Positions 1-12,712 of a stretch of 64,000 nucleotides of DNA are shown here, in pieces. The stretch comes from Candidatus Gastranaerophilales bacterium. Its GTDB lineage: Bacteria; Cyanobacteriota; Vampirovibrionia; Gastranaerophilales; Gastranaerophilaceae. The notes beneath the pieces are model-generated. The model was not told the DNA's origin, made no database searches, and saw nothing but the letters and a program-made list of their open reading frames with translations. The position numbers and the translations under genes are program-made. Position 1 is the first letter of the stretch. The number at the start of each line of letters is the position of its first letter. The stretch spans positions 1 through 64,000 of the forward strand of contig CALUWC010000006.1 of assembly GCA_944324395.1 (NCBI GenBank). The letters run 5' to 3'.

Positions 1-3000
1 CAATACTTGAAGTTAAATCATTCCAATCTTCTCTATCCGTACCAATTTGATAGCTTTGATTTTTCAATTCATCAGACAGTGCAAGCTGAATAGCATCGCT
101 GCCATTTTTAATAACCTGAACAGTAAATTCTTTTGACGGAGTTTCGCCATTTACGAAATCAATAGTATCTATGAGAATAGTACCGTTTGATTTGTTTGAA
201 GTAAGAGAAATCGTATCAGAAGTTTCGTCAGTCAAATTAACATCAATTGAATATTTAACATCAGCATCAGATAAAAGTTCATTTATTCTGTAATCAGTAA
301 TATTGCCGTCATCAAGATAAATACTGCCCTTATTTGCATTAAGAATATCATTTGAATCAGCAAATGTATCAGCGTTGAATTTCAAACCGCCGCCGTTTAA
401 TGCGGTATTTGCATTTGTGATTGTTCCGTCTAAAGTTGTAATATCATCACCATTTACAGTAATATCATATTGCTCAGTACCTGTAATATTACCGTCTATG
501 TAACTATCTTTGATATTAAGTGCAGAATTTGCATTAGTTACATTGACTAAATCTTTATTGCCGGTAAATTTAATATCATTCAAATTCAAATCCGTATCGT
601 TAGCGAGTTCAAAACCTGTGTAATCGCCGAGATTAACCGTAGATTTTTCTGTTTCTGAAGATGAAACACCATTTATTGATAATGTACCATCTGTAGTTTT
701 ACCGAGATTATCGCTCACATTATAAACATTACTTGAAGCATCAAAATTAAATTCTCGATTATCTTCCGTCTGCAATTGATTAACAAGAGCCAGAGTATCA
801 CCCATTGAATCACCTTGAGCAGGAGTTGATTCGGTTCTTGTAATATTTATACCGATACTGTCATTTTCAGTAGCTGTTGTTGCTAAACCGAGTTTGCCGT
901 ATGTATAAGTTGTGTAATCTGTTTGATAATACTTATCAGCCCAGTTATTTACAGCTTTTATCTCAGCATTTTCTGAGTGAAATTCTGTTTTAACAAGATA
1001 TTCAGTTTTCGCAAGTTCATCTTTCAATGCATCAGACAGTGCCAATTGTAAATCTGAAGTCGGGGTATCAAGTATTTGAATTTTATAATTTTCATCAATT
1101 GTGTCAGCGTCAATATTACCTAAAATATTTAAGCCTGATAAAGTAACAGTACCTTTAGAACCTTCGCCGGCAGCAATTTTATCAGAAGTTTTATCGGCAA
1201 AATTAATATCAATTGAATAATTTACCTGAGAATTTGATTCAAGTTCACTGATATTATAAGTAGTCATTGCATTATCATTGAGGTTAATATTACCGGCATT
1301 TGCGGTTAACTTATTAGTTTCAGCTTTAAATGTATCGGCATTAAATTTCAAACTTCCGCCGTTTAATGATGTGTTAGCATTTGCCAAGTTACCGTTCAAG
1401 GTTGTGACATCATCACCGTTAATGACAACATCATAACTTTGTGTACCTGAAATATCTCCGTCGACATAAGTATCGGATAAAGTTACACTTGCACCGGCAT
1501 TAGTAACATTTATCAAACTTCCGTTGCTGCCTGTAAGTTTAACATTATCAAGACTTACATTAGAAGCTTCGTCCAATACAAATCCTGAATGGTTATTCAA
1601 ATCTACGGTTGATTTATTATCACCGTCAGAAACCCCGTTGATTGAAAGATTTGAACCGTTTGTATTTCCTAAATCTGAAGTCAGAGTATAAGTTTCGGCT
1701 TTATCGAAATTAAATTCTTTATTTTGATCAGTCTCAAGCTGATTCCAAAGAGCAAGAGTATCGCCTAACAATCCTGTTTCTGTTCTATCGGAATCCCATT
1801 GGGTTTCACCTTTATTTACTTCAATACTGTCATTTTTAGTTGAAGTTGTGCCTAAAGTCAGGGATCCGTATAAATCACCGCCTCTTTCATAGGTATGATA
1901 TAAATCATCATAATTTGTAACAGCATTAACTGTATCCTGCTCATCTCTTGAAACTCTGCCCAAAACAAAATTCTGACCGCTGATTGCAGAATTCAGAGCA
2001 AGCTGAATTGAGTCAGATCCATTTGAATCAAGAACTTGAATTTTTGTTGATTCAGAAAGGGCGTCAACATTTAGTAAATTTATAGAATCAATATAGATAG
2101 TACCTTTTGAAGCATTTCCGGTAATAAATTTGTCAGCCGTATTTGACAGCAAGTCCATATCAATAGTAAATTTACCGGTATTTTGCATAGTTCCGATATT
2201 GTAATTAGAAACAACATTGTCGGAAGTTGATATATTGGCACTGTTCATATCCAGAGTTCCTGCAAATCCGGCACCGTTTGCAAGGGTTAAGCTTCCGTTT
2301 GCGGTTGTTTTACCGGAGCCGGTAACAACATTTTTCAAGTTTCCGCTGAGAATTAAATCGGCATCATTGTTAATTGTACCGGAAACATTATCAGCAGAAG
2401 TTGTCAATTTACCGTTAGTTTGGATATCAACATTCTGAGAAATCTGAGCTTCATTTACAACTTCGCCCTGAATATTAGTAGAACCTTCGCCGGAGATATT
2501 GTGAGAAAGAGTACCGCCTGTAAAATTAACATCACCGTCATTTATAACATCTGAAGTTATACCGTTTGTTGCAGTTGTGACAGAACCTTCCGCACCGACT
2601 GTCAAATCGCCGTTAATAACAGAAAGTTCGCCAAGTGTCAGAGAACCTTTTTCAACATTCAGACTGTCTTGAGAAAGCTGTATACCGTCTCCGATTGTGA
2701 CATCAGCACCTGTAACATTTGTAACACCTGTTCCGGCAATACCTGTGTTAAGGATAACGTCGCCGCCTGTCATATTCAAAGTTCCTGCATTGACAACGGC
2801 ATTTGTACTGTTTGTAAATTCTACAATTACATTATTAAGATTTGCAATACCGTCCTCGCTGGAAATATTAACCAGAGAGCCGTCACGATAATTGAGATTA
2901 TCGAATGTAATATTTGAAATAGTCAATTCAGAGCCGGCTTTGTCGATAAGAAAGCCTGAATTGCTGTCCATATTGATAGTAGAAGTTTTGAGGCTGCCGT

Positions 3001-6000
3001 CAGGGTTAAGAGAAGAAACCCCTTTAACCTCAAATTTACCTTCTGACATAGAACCTAAATAATTAGTCAAATTATAGACGTTGTCAGCAGATTCAAACTC
3101 AAAGATTCTATTTTCATCTGTTTCAAGCTGGTTAACGAGTTTCAAGGTATCGCCGAGGCTTGTTTTAGTTTCTCCTTCTAGTCTGCGGATATCGTAAAGA
3201 TGCAGGGAATCGCTTTCTGTTTCCTGAGAAGCCAGATTTAATCTTCCCATAATATTATAATCCTGCTCGGTAACATTATAAACATCAGACCACATACTGT
3301 GAGCCTTAACCTCATCAATAGCAGAGATAACATGATCGGTACCTAATTGAATTTCCTGATTTAGGGCTGATTGCAGAGTTTCTGACAATTGAAGTTTTAT
3401 ATTACTATTTTGAGCATTAAGGATTTTAATTGTATATTCATCATCTTCGCTGATATCGGAAAGCAATCCGGTGAAATTCATATTTTCAAGAACGATAATA
3501 CCGGATGATGCACTTCCAACTGTAATTGTATCGGAAACCTGATTAGCGAGGTCAATATCAATTGTATAACGGGCCTGACCGGTATCGCTTGAATAGAGAT
3601 TTTCGATAACATAATTTTCGATAAGATCATTATCCATAGAGATGAAACCGTTTTGAGCAACGAAAGTTGAATCAGCGGAAGCGAAGGTATCAGTAGCGAA
3701 TGAGAAATTGCCGCCTGTTGAATCGCTGCTGCCGAGAATGACCTGAGCATTATTAACAGAACCGTTGATAGTAGAAGATTTAGAACCGTCCTGAGTTGTA
3801 ATATTGATGATACTGTTATCCGAACCTTGAATATTACCGTTAATAAAAGCACCGTCGAGGTTAACAACACCTGTAGAATCAGTAACGGTAACGACATTTT
3901 CCGCACCAGTCAATCTTATATCAGTCAGGTTGAGTTCGGAATTTTCACCGACTTCAAGAGCCTGATGGTTGCGGAAGTTAACAGTAGACATTTCATCACC
4001 TGAAACAGTACCCTTGATAGTAAATTCACCCTGAGCGATTTGTCCGATATCATCAGTAACGGTGTAAACCTCATCAGCTTTAGAAGATGAGAAGGTTTTA
4101 TCTCTGACATCTTCGGCTTTAGCGACAACTTTGAGGGTATCACCCAGGGAATCAAGCTGAGTGGTAGAATTTTCCCAATTTTCGACGAGGTCAAATTTCA
4201 CGCTGTCGTTTGCGGTATTAGTTGTGGCAAGTGACAGTTCGCCGTTCAAAACACCGTCGCGGTTTCTGTTGTAGTAAACATCAGAAAAGTCAGTGGTTTC
4301 TTTAACAATATCCTGTTCAATTCTTGAGATATCTTTGATGTAATAGTTGTTAAGATTTTCATCTAAAGCAAGCTGCAGGTTGCTGTTATGAGCGTCAATA
4401 ACCTGAACGGTAAATTCGCCTTCGCCGTCGTAGTCGTTGAGGAAGTTAACATTATCAAGAGTAACGGTTCCTTTAGAAGAAGTACTGTTAGCTTTGATAG
4501 TATCAGCTGTTTTTGAAGCCAAATCAAGGTCTAAAGAGTATCTGACATCTTCGGATGATTGCAGATTAGAAATGACATAATTTTCTACGGTGCCGTTATC
4601 AAGAGAAATTCTGCCGGCTGTAGCATTCAAACCGTTAGAATTCCGGAAGGTATCCTGAGCCATTGAAAGTGTACCGTCGTTGAGGATTACGTCAGCACCT
4701 GAAATTGTTCCGGTGAATTCCGTATCGCCGTTGATGTTAATAGTTGCAAATTGATAAGATTTTATATCACCGTCAATAATTGTATTATCAAGATTTAATT
4801 CAGCACCTGTACGGGCGGTTGACATATCAATAGCGAGATTATCTTTAGCACCTGTAATTTTAGTATTTGAGATATTCAAAGTATCGGTATTAGCCAGAGT
4901 GAAAGCTTTGTGGCCGTCAAAATCTATAACGGATAAAGTATCGCCTTCAAGACCGTTGATATTCATTGTACCCGCTGCGATAGTTGATAAATCCGTCGTG
5001 ACGGTGTAAGTTTGATTGGTATTAAAGTTAAAATTACGTATTTCATTGAGGGTTGATTTAGTGATTAAATCAAGACCGTCGTATGTTCTGTCTGCAAGAT
5101 AAGTGATACTGTCGTTTGTGGTTTTAGTTGTTGCAAGGGTGTAACCTTCGTTCTGGTGGTAGATTTTGTCGTTGTAAACGGTATCGCCGAGGTTTTCGAT
5201 AATATCTGTTTCAAGATGAATATTATCGGAATTAAGTTCCAATTGTATTTGATCATTTTTAGCGTTAATAATTTGAACGGTTTTATTGACATCAGATTCG
5301 CCGTAGTCGTTCAAATCGTCGACATAGATGATGCCTGTAGAATTGGCACCGACGGTAAAGTTGTCGGCTTCGCCAGAAGTTCTGTCAAAGTCGAGAGTAT
5401 ATTTTGCACTATCTTCTGAAGTAAATCTGGCAAAACTATAATCAAAAGCATCGTTATTAGCCATATCAATATTAACGCTGTCAGCGGTAACTCTTGTATC
5501 GACACCTGAAATAGCGTTATATAACTTGATAGTACCTGTTTCATCACCTGTTAAATATACATTGACATTCGAACCTGCCAGATCCTGAGCATCAATTCTG
5601 TCATACATAAATATTGTACCGCCGGTATTGGCATCGAGAGTCAAATGCGTATTGTCTAACAGATATATTGCCTGATTAACTTTTGTACTTTCATCACCGT
5701 TGACAATTTTATAGTTATCTTTAAATAAAGTTTCACCGCCGTTTTTGGCAACAATATCCAAACTTTGCCAGCTGCTCAAATATATAGCACCGCCTTGAGC
5801 ATAATCAGAAGATTTTGCATCAACATAGTTGCCGATAAAAGTTGAATTAACAATACCGTTGGTGAAATTTACATATGCGGTATTACTTCCGGCAATATAC
5901 AATGCCCCACCCAGAGCTCTCGCACTGTCAGATTTGGCATAGTTGTTTTTGAATATAACATTTTCGAAATTGCCAAATGTATATGTATTTGTATATGTAT

Positions 6001-9000
6001 TGGAGTTATTCGCATACATAGCTCCGCCACGGGCATTGTCAGTGCCGGAATGAGCATAGTTGTTCTCAAACAATACATCAGAAAAATTATCAATTGAAAC
6101 GGAACTAATATACATTCCACCGCCACCGCTATTAGTGCTGTGTTTGGCATGGTTATTTCTAAACGTTATATTAGAAAAATCACCTATTGAACCGCCGGAT
6201 TTGATAAAAGCACCGGCAGCACCGTTTTTACCTTCGACATAGTTATTTTCAAAGGTGACATTTTGCATTGTACCAATAGAATTGGTTGAATCGAAAGCAC
6301 CTACGGAAGCTTCACCTGAGGGGTTAATTATATAGTTGCCTCTGAAGATGGTATCTGTGATTGAACCTATCGGGCGGTCAGTAAATAATGCACCGCCATA
6401 TTTATTGTTTGTGCCGGTTGAATTTATTCCGTTATTTTCAAACAGTACGTCTTTGATATTTTCGACAGAAGAATTATTGGTTATATACAATGCTCCGCCG
6501 TAGATGGTTGCAGTTGAACTATTTGTTATTGTATTGCCGATAAAATCAGTGCCTGTAATATCTCCGACAGAAATCGCATTTAAGAATAACGCACCGCCGC
6601 TGGCTGTAGATTTATTATCCTGAAACAACGAATCTTTGATATTGACATTACTGCTGCGGTAATTGTATAAATATGCTGCTCCGCCTGCATAAGCCGCAGT
6701 GTTGCCGATGAATTTTGAATTTATTATATCACCCAGTTTTGTACCTTGTGTATAAATAGCCCCGCCTGTATATGCACTGTTATTTGAGAACGTAGTACCG
6801 ATTATCTCGCCGATTGAACCGCCGTTGGCATAAATAGCCCCGCCTGTATATGTAGTACCTGTTGTTAAGGAAACAGAGTTGTTATCAAACAGAGAATTTT
6901 TTATACCGCCTATAACTGAATTTGTGATAGCATATATAGCACCGCCATGGGAACTTGTTCTTGCTGCATCAACTGTATTATTAATAAATTTGGTATTTTC
7001 TATATTATGAATGGTAGAACTGTCAAGCGTCAATGCACCTCTGGAAGAACCTGCAGTTGATACTGATGAATTGTTGCGGAATACTGAATCTTTTATATTG
7101 GCAATAACAGACCCGCTTCTTAAAGCAACAGCTGAACTCATTGCAACATCACTTGCATCATTCAATATTGTTTTGTTATTTTCAAAAACAGTATTTATAA
7201 TCCCGCCGTTATATGTGCCGTCTGCGTTAGCAACGGTTGAGCCGACATCAACGTTAACCAAACTCAATGCCGAACCGACCAAATAAGGAGTCGAATACTG
7301 TGTATCAGAGTTTGTCAATTCGTTTGTGTTGTTTTTAAATTCCGAATCAACAATCTGCGAAATCGTACCGCTTTGAACATACACAATACCGGCAATTGTA
7401 TCTGCAGTAGTTGTATAAGAAGCCGAATTATTGACGATTGAAACGTTTACTAATCCGCCAGAAACCGTACCGTCTTCTGATACAGTACCTATTGAATTTG
7501 TTGCCTGAGTGGATTTGATAATAAAATCTCTAGCATTTTGAATAGTAACATCAGAAATATTGAGGGTTGTATTGGAATTTGTCATATTGAAGCCTGATGC
7601 ATAATTCATATCAATGGTTGATTTGGTACCTTTGTCAGCATCAGCAGCCCCGACGATATTCAAAACTCCTGAGGTTGTATCCCCAAGATCTCCTGCGGCA
7701 GAATTGCTTTCAATCATATCATCTGCAGGAACAGTATAAACATCATCTGCTGTTCTGAATCTGAAAAATCTTTCATCTTCCGTTGACATCTGGTTCCACG
7801 CTCTTAACAGATTTCCGGAGAGAGCTTCTTCTTCATCCCAGGTTGTCACAACGTCATAAACCCTTATACTGTCGTTTTCTGATACAGTTGTGGCAAGTTC
7901 AATCTGCCCTTTGACTATTCCGTCAGTATGGTATTTGTTGAAGTTTTCGTCAAAATAAACATCGGCTTTTGCTTCATCTTCTCTGCTTTTTTCAACAGCG
8001 ACACTGAAACTTCCGTCACCGTCTAATTGCAATTGAGCACCCGTTCCGCCGAACAGAACCTGTATAACTCCGTAATCGGTTTCGGTTTCAGGTGTCGGCA
8101 TACTGACAAAATTCAATTTATCTGCATTAAATTTGAATATTGCATCAGAAGCTGCATCAGAAAGAGTAATCTTGTCGGCTTTTGTAGTCGCAGCAAGATT
8201 AACATTAAATATTATATCGCCTGTTCCCGTTGCTTTATTTATGTTGAAGTTTCTGATTGTATTGTTGGCAACATCTGTAATCAAGGTTCCGTTATTTAAA
8301 TCAAGAGTACCTTCAATTGCTTTGTTAGTACTGGTACCTGCAGCGGTCATAGTTAGTTCTTTATCGATATGAGTAACTCCCGTGCCATGGATAGCTTTGT
8401 TTAGATTGCCTGACAAATACAAGTCGCCGTTATTTGTAACCCTATTGCTATTATTATCGTTTCTCAACAAATCGGCTTTTGCGGTCAAAACTCCGCCTTC
8501 CAATACATTAACGGCAGACTGGACACGTTTATCAGTTGTATTGACATTGCCGGCAATTGATACCGTTCCGTCTTTGACATCAAAATCAATATCCCCGTCC
8601 CCAAGGATTAGATTTGCCCCGCTTTTGATTTCAACATTAGTTGAACCTATATTATCCGCATCAATAGTTAATGTTGAATTGCTGTTAACTTGAAGTCTTG
8701 TAGTACTTATTATCTCGTTACTTATTACGCTGTTTGAAATCTCGGTTATGCCTGTTCCTGAAACAGTATACCCGTCAATTGTACCGCCCGTAAAACGAAT
8801 AGTACCCGTTGCATTGACATCAGATGCGATATTATCAGCATTGGTCTCAAACACCCCGCCTGTTACGGTTATTCCGCCTGCAACATCTATATAACCGTTG
8901 TTTGTAACCTTTGAACCATTGCTTCTGACCTGACCGTCACCTGTTATATTTATACCTTCGGCTATAGCAGATTTACCGGAACCATTATCTTGCACCTGCA

Positions 9001-12000
9001 ATATCCCGCCTTCTTCAACATAGACATCTGCACCTAAACACTGTCCCATATTGGCAATAAGAACCGCACCGTCTTTGACATACATATCCTGTTTAATAAT
9101 AACATTACTTGTGGTGGTTGAACCTGGAATAAATTCAAAATAACCTTTGCCTGTGATAGGGTTCTTGATATTGTTGTTTTGGCCGATATTACCGCCTGTG
9201 ACACGTATAACAGCATCATTGATTATTGTATCTGCCTGCAATGCAGAGCCGTTTAATTGTATAGATGCACCTTCTTGAACATGCAAAGTATCAGCAACAA
9301 TCAATGAACCAAAATTAGTTACATCACCCGTGATATTGACAACTCCGCCCTGTATATTGTGATTGCCGGAAGTTAATGCTCCGCCTGTGATATTTATGGT
9401 GCCGTTATTCTGCATATTGTTTGCCCACACCATATTGTTGGCAGCCGTTGTAATAGACCCGTCTTCAGCCACAGACCAGATACCCTCGGCCCTTGCACCA
9501 AGCGTTACATCACCTGTTACGTTTGTGATTGCATTTATTTGCTTACTGGTGGTGCCGCCCGTCAATACAAGTGTTCCGCCGCCGTCTACCCATTGAATCT
9601 GTGATTGAAGGTTGTCTGCATTGGTTGTCAATTGAGAATCCGCACGCAAATAAAGATTTGTGGCGGATATTACCGCATTATTAACTACCTCTCCCTGTAT
9701 ATTTAGCGAACCGCCTGCGATATTTGAAGTTAATGTTCCTGAACCCAGATGTAATGTAGCATTGTTATTTACCTCTGCATGTAAATTACTTGCAGACCCA
9801 ATTGTCACTGTTCCGGCTGTCAATTTAAGAATATCAGCAGTCAATACACTATTCTCGCCAAATGTTATAGTTCCGCCGGTAATATTTATATTATTTGCCG
9901 TGATATCACCGTCAATATTGCCTGTTGATGACAAATTGATAGTATCTTGTACTATACCCGCTCCGTCTGTCAGATTAAATATACCTCTGACTGATAACGT
10001 TCCGTCACCCGTTATCCCTGTGTTAGAATTTATTTGTGAATTGTTATTTAATAGCAACGTTCCGTTATTAATTATGCCGTTTTCTGCTGAGGATACTATA
10101 TCTACGTAAGACCCCAGAGTTACACTTCCGCCTTCGTCTACCGTTAATACGGATCCGTCATTTGTATTTGTACTGTTGATATTGAGATTTTTATATATCG
10201 CACTTGCACCGGAGCCGACTTCCACAAGGCTGTAATTCCCTGCGTTTATGGTTGATTTATTTCCCGTTGCACTATCTCTCACACCTTCTATAGTCAAACT
10301 GCCGGCGGTTATTTTGCCTGTGTTCTCGCTCAGGATATATGTTTCATCAGCTGATGATGCGTTAAACTTCCTTGTCCCTGTCAAATTTTGTGCAAGAAGC
10401 TTCAACGTATCGCCCTGCGTAACATTTGAAACTTCATTTGTCGTCTTTTCTACATAATACTCAATACTGTCAGCCGTCGTTCTGTTTGAATCGGTTATCG
10501 CTGTTCTGATACCTTCAGTTGTCACATCCTGCATTGTATGTGACAAATATACATCACTCCAGTTAGAGGTTGCATTGATTTTATCGTTTACTACATACTC
10601 CTCGCTTGCAGTTTCCTTGTGGAATTTTGCTATCAAATCCTGCGTCAGCCCGACTGATATCGTGTCAGGTGCCGTCAATACCTGTATAACTTTAGTTGTA
10701 TCAGGAACATCACCCAGTATATTCAAATTATCCAGATATATTACACCGCTTGAACCTGCTCCAAGCGTAAAGGTATCTGATGAACCTTTAGCAAAGTCCG
10801 CATCAATTGTATATTTTGCACCCTCAACGGTTTCAAGACGGTCAAAATTATAAGAAAAAATATTTCCGTCCGCTAAATCAACATTTGCCCCGCTCTGTGC
10901 ATAAACTTCCGCATTGTTTATTGCATTGTATAACGATATACGGCCTGTTCCGTCACCGGTCAAATATACCCTGTAACCTTCAACCCCGTCTATTACATCG
11001 TTCATCAAAATTCTGCCGCTGTCAGATGCGTTAAGCGTTAACACTACATTATCCGACCCTGCCCAGATAGCCTGATTAACTCTATCCGAACCGTTAACAA
11101 CATAGTTTCCGCTAAACTCCGTCGTCTTACCGGAATTTGCAGAAATATTCAAGCTCGCTGTCGTATAAACAGCCCCGCCTCTTGCTTCTCCAGTTTCTGA
11201 TATTGCACCGTTATCCGTAAACACAGAGTTTTCAATATTCAATGAACTGCTTGTATATATCGCTCCGCCTCTTGAATTTCCGGAACCCGTTTTGGCACTG
11301 TTACCGGCAAATACCGTATTTGTGATACTGTCAATGTTTCTTTCGTTCCATATTCCGGCACCATAAACATTCCCGCCCTGCGATATCCCGTAGTTGCCTG
11401 CAAATTTTGAGGAATCTATTGCTTTTATCGCTCCTGAGTTTGCTAATACAGCACCCTCTATATTACCGTTTACGGAATTTACTCCGTTCAATATAAAATC
11501 AGAGGTTATTTTTCCAATACTGCCGCTTGAACCAGCCTGTATCAGTCCGCCGTTAATTCTTGCAGAATCCGTAACAACATTGTTTGCAATAAACTCAGAA
11601 GTCAGATTGTCAACTCCGCCCAATGCTTTGACCAACGTTCCATATACAGAATTCGTCGTATCTGCCTTAACCTCATTGCCAATAAAACTTGAGGTAATGT
11701 TCTTTATATTTCCGTTAACTTCCGAAACTATTGCAGAATATTTATAATCATCAGAATTTGTTATACCGATGCTGTTTCCCTCAAATTTGGACGAAATATT
11801 ATTCGCCGTCCCGCTTACGGAAACCGCATACTTTATATCCTGCACAACATAAATTTCATCAACTAAATCAAGAGTCTCACCGCTCTGATTTATTATCGGA
11901 GATACAGAACTGTCAGGATCATACCGAAGAGTCAATACAGCTTTTGAAGAATCAGCTGTCTCAACAAGCTTAACTCCGTTATCATCCTTCGCCCAAGTGT

Positions 12001-12359
12001 AATATTTAACAGAAGACCCTTCGCCAAACTCGCTCTGCTTTAACCCGACTTCATAATAATGAACACCCTCAGTTATATTGTTCACATCAGAATATTTGAT
12101 TACATTAGGTGCTAAATTTTCCGGATCCTCAGGCTCAACCTCGGTTAGTGTATATCCGCTCTCAGGATAAACATAAGAAGTTCCCGGAACCTGCGTTCCT
12201 TCACCATTCAATTTATCTAATACGGGTGTCGGCACTGTACTATCCGCAGAGTACGCACCTGAGCCGTTCGTCAAGACTAAATACCCTGCAAACAGTGCTA
12301 CCGAGAGTCCTTTAAGGTTACCCCCCCCCCCGCAATGCCTTTTGCTGAGCGGTTTTCAT
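1..12359 (-). CDS. Giant Pmp/autotransporter-like repetitive surface protein, 3' truncated by window, phase-OFF
   Basis: One minus-strand frame (codon 5' bases at positions equal to 1 modulo 3) is open from 12322 to the left edge, about 4,107 codons. I read most of its triplets and saw no stop. It starts with a signal peptide (GNLKGLSVALFAGYLVL, then a cleavage-like AYSA). Two kinds of passenger sequence follow. Around 11400-11150 and 7450-5600 there are short repeats with FxNN and GGAI/GGAVY motifs, as in chlamydial polymorphic outer-membrane proteins and other right-handed beta-helices. Elsewhere there are Asn/Thr/Gly-rich strand repeats. A long module recurs about eight times. No membrane barrel is visible; it may lie beyond the left edge. 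In this sequence no ATG, GTG or TTG upstream of the G tract is in frame. Starts at 12410 or 12359 need 10 or 13 Gs; a start at 12393 needs 12. An adhesin-like, exported role is inferred. Confidence 0.8.
12321..12331 (-). repeat. Poly-G tract of 11 inside the 5' coding region of the giant surface gene
   Basis: The plus strand shows 11 consecutive C; the minus strand reads GCATTGC, then 11 G, then TAACCTTAAAGG. The tract lies between the candidate start codons and the signal-peptide hydrophobic core, the usual place for slipped-strand phase variation. With 11 G, the 12410/12359 frame stops at TAA immediately after the tract, and the 12393 frame stops at a TAG 21 nt after the tract. A sequencing or assembly error of one base is possible at such a homopolymer. 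Confidence 0.85.
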
Positions 12360-12593
12360 ACTTATATTTCCTGTTACGAATTCGTCTTTCCATATCCTAT
12401 CCTGTGCCATAAGTATATTACTTATACGCAGTTTGTTCATACTTCATTTGGTCGATTTTTAGGGCTTTCACCGGACAAGTCTGTTATAAACCGGCATTTT
12501 CTTATTATTTGTTCGGGCAGAACACTCGCCATCAGAATGTTAATGTAAAAGAGTATTATAAAGAGTATAGTTTTATATCACATGCATATATTT
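12360..12593 (-). promoter_or_regulatory. Leader of the giant surface gene with inverted repeats and alternative starts
   Basis: Between the promoter and the MKT start (ATG at 12359) lies a leader of roughly 230 nt with no other gene. Three ATGs occur: 12410 and 12359 in one frame, 12393 in another. A 7-bp inverted repeat (ATAAGTA/TACTTAT, 3-nt loop, 12409-12425) overlaps the first ATG. Upstream are a TGTTC/GAACA hairpin and a pair of CCGG segments. AGGA lies about 9 nt before the ATG at 12359. I could not match it to a known riboswitch class. Confidence 0.45.
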
Positions 12594-12622
12594 ATTATAA
12601 ACATGCTTCTTCCGTTTTTCAA
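12594..12622 (-). promoter_or_regulatory. Promoter of the giant surface gene
   Basis: On the minus strand TTGAAA (12622-12617) is followed after 17 bases by a perfect TATAAT (12599-12594). This is a strong vegetative sigma-70 pattern with the same -35 hexamer as the ycf23 and yebC promoters. The predicted start of transcription is near 12587. Confidence 0.65.
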
Positions 12623-12656
12623 GGGTAAAACTTTATAACTTTTTATATACAACAAC

Positions 12657-12691
12657 AAAAACACCGTCCAAATACTTGAAACGGTGTTTTT
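12657..12691 (-). terminator. Rho-independent terminator after ycf23
   Basis: The inverted repeat AAAACACCGT/ACGGTGTTTT with a 13-nt loop lies just past the ycf23 stop. It has A and T runs on both sides, so it could work in either direction. On the minus strand it separates ycf23 from the promoter of the giant gene. Confidence 0.75.
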
Positions 12692-12712
12692 ATTTATATT
12701 ACAATTGCTTAA

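Noticed and set aside
2217-12315. Many short open frames on both strands in the first 12 kb
   Set aside because: They lie in other frames of the one continuous minus-strand coding frame, have hydrophobic or low-complexity translations, and lack ribosome sites.
1-12320. CRISPR-like or tandem DNA repeats in the giant gene
   Set aside because: The periodicity is at protein level, with diverged DNA and units near 1 kb; no short identical repeats with unique spacers are seen.
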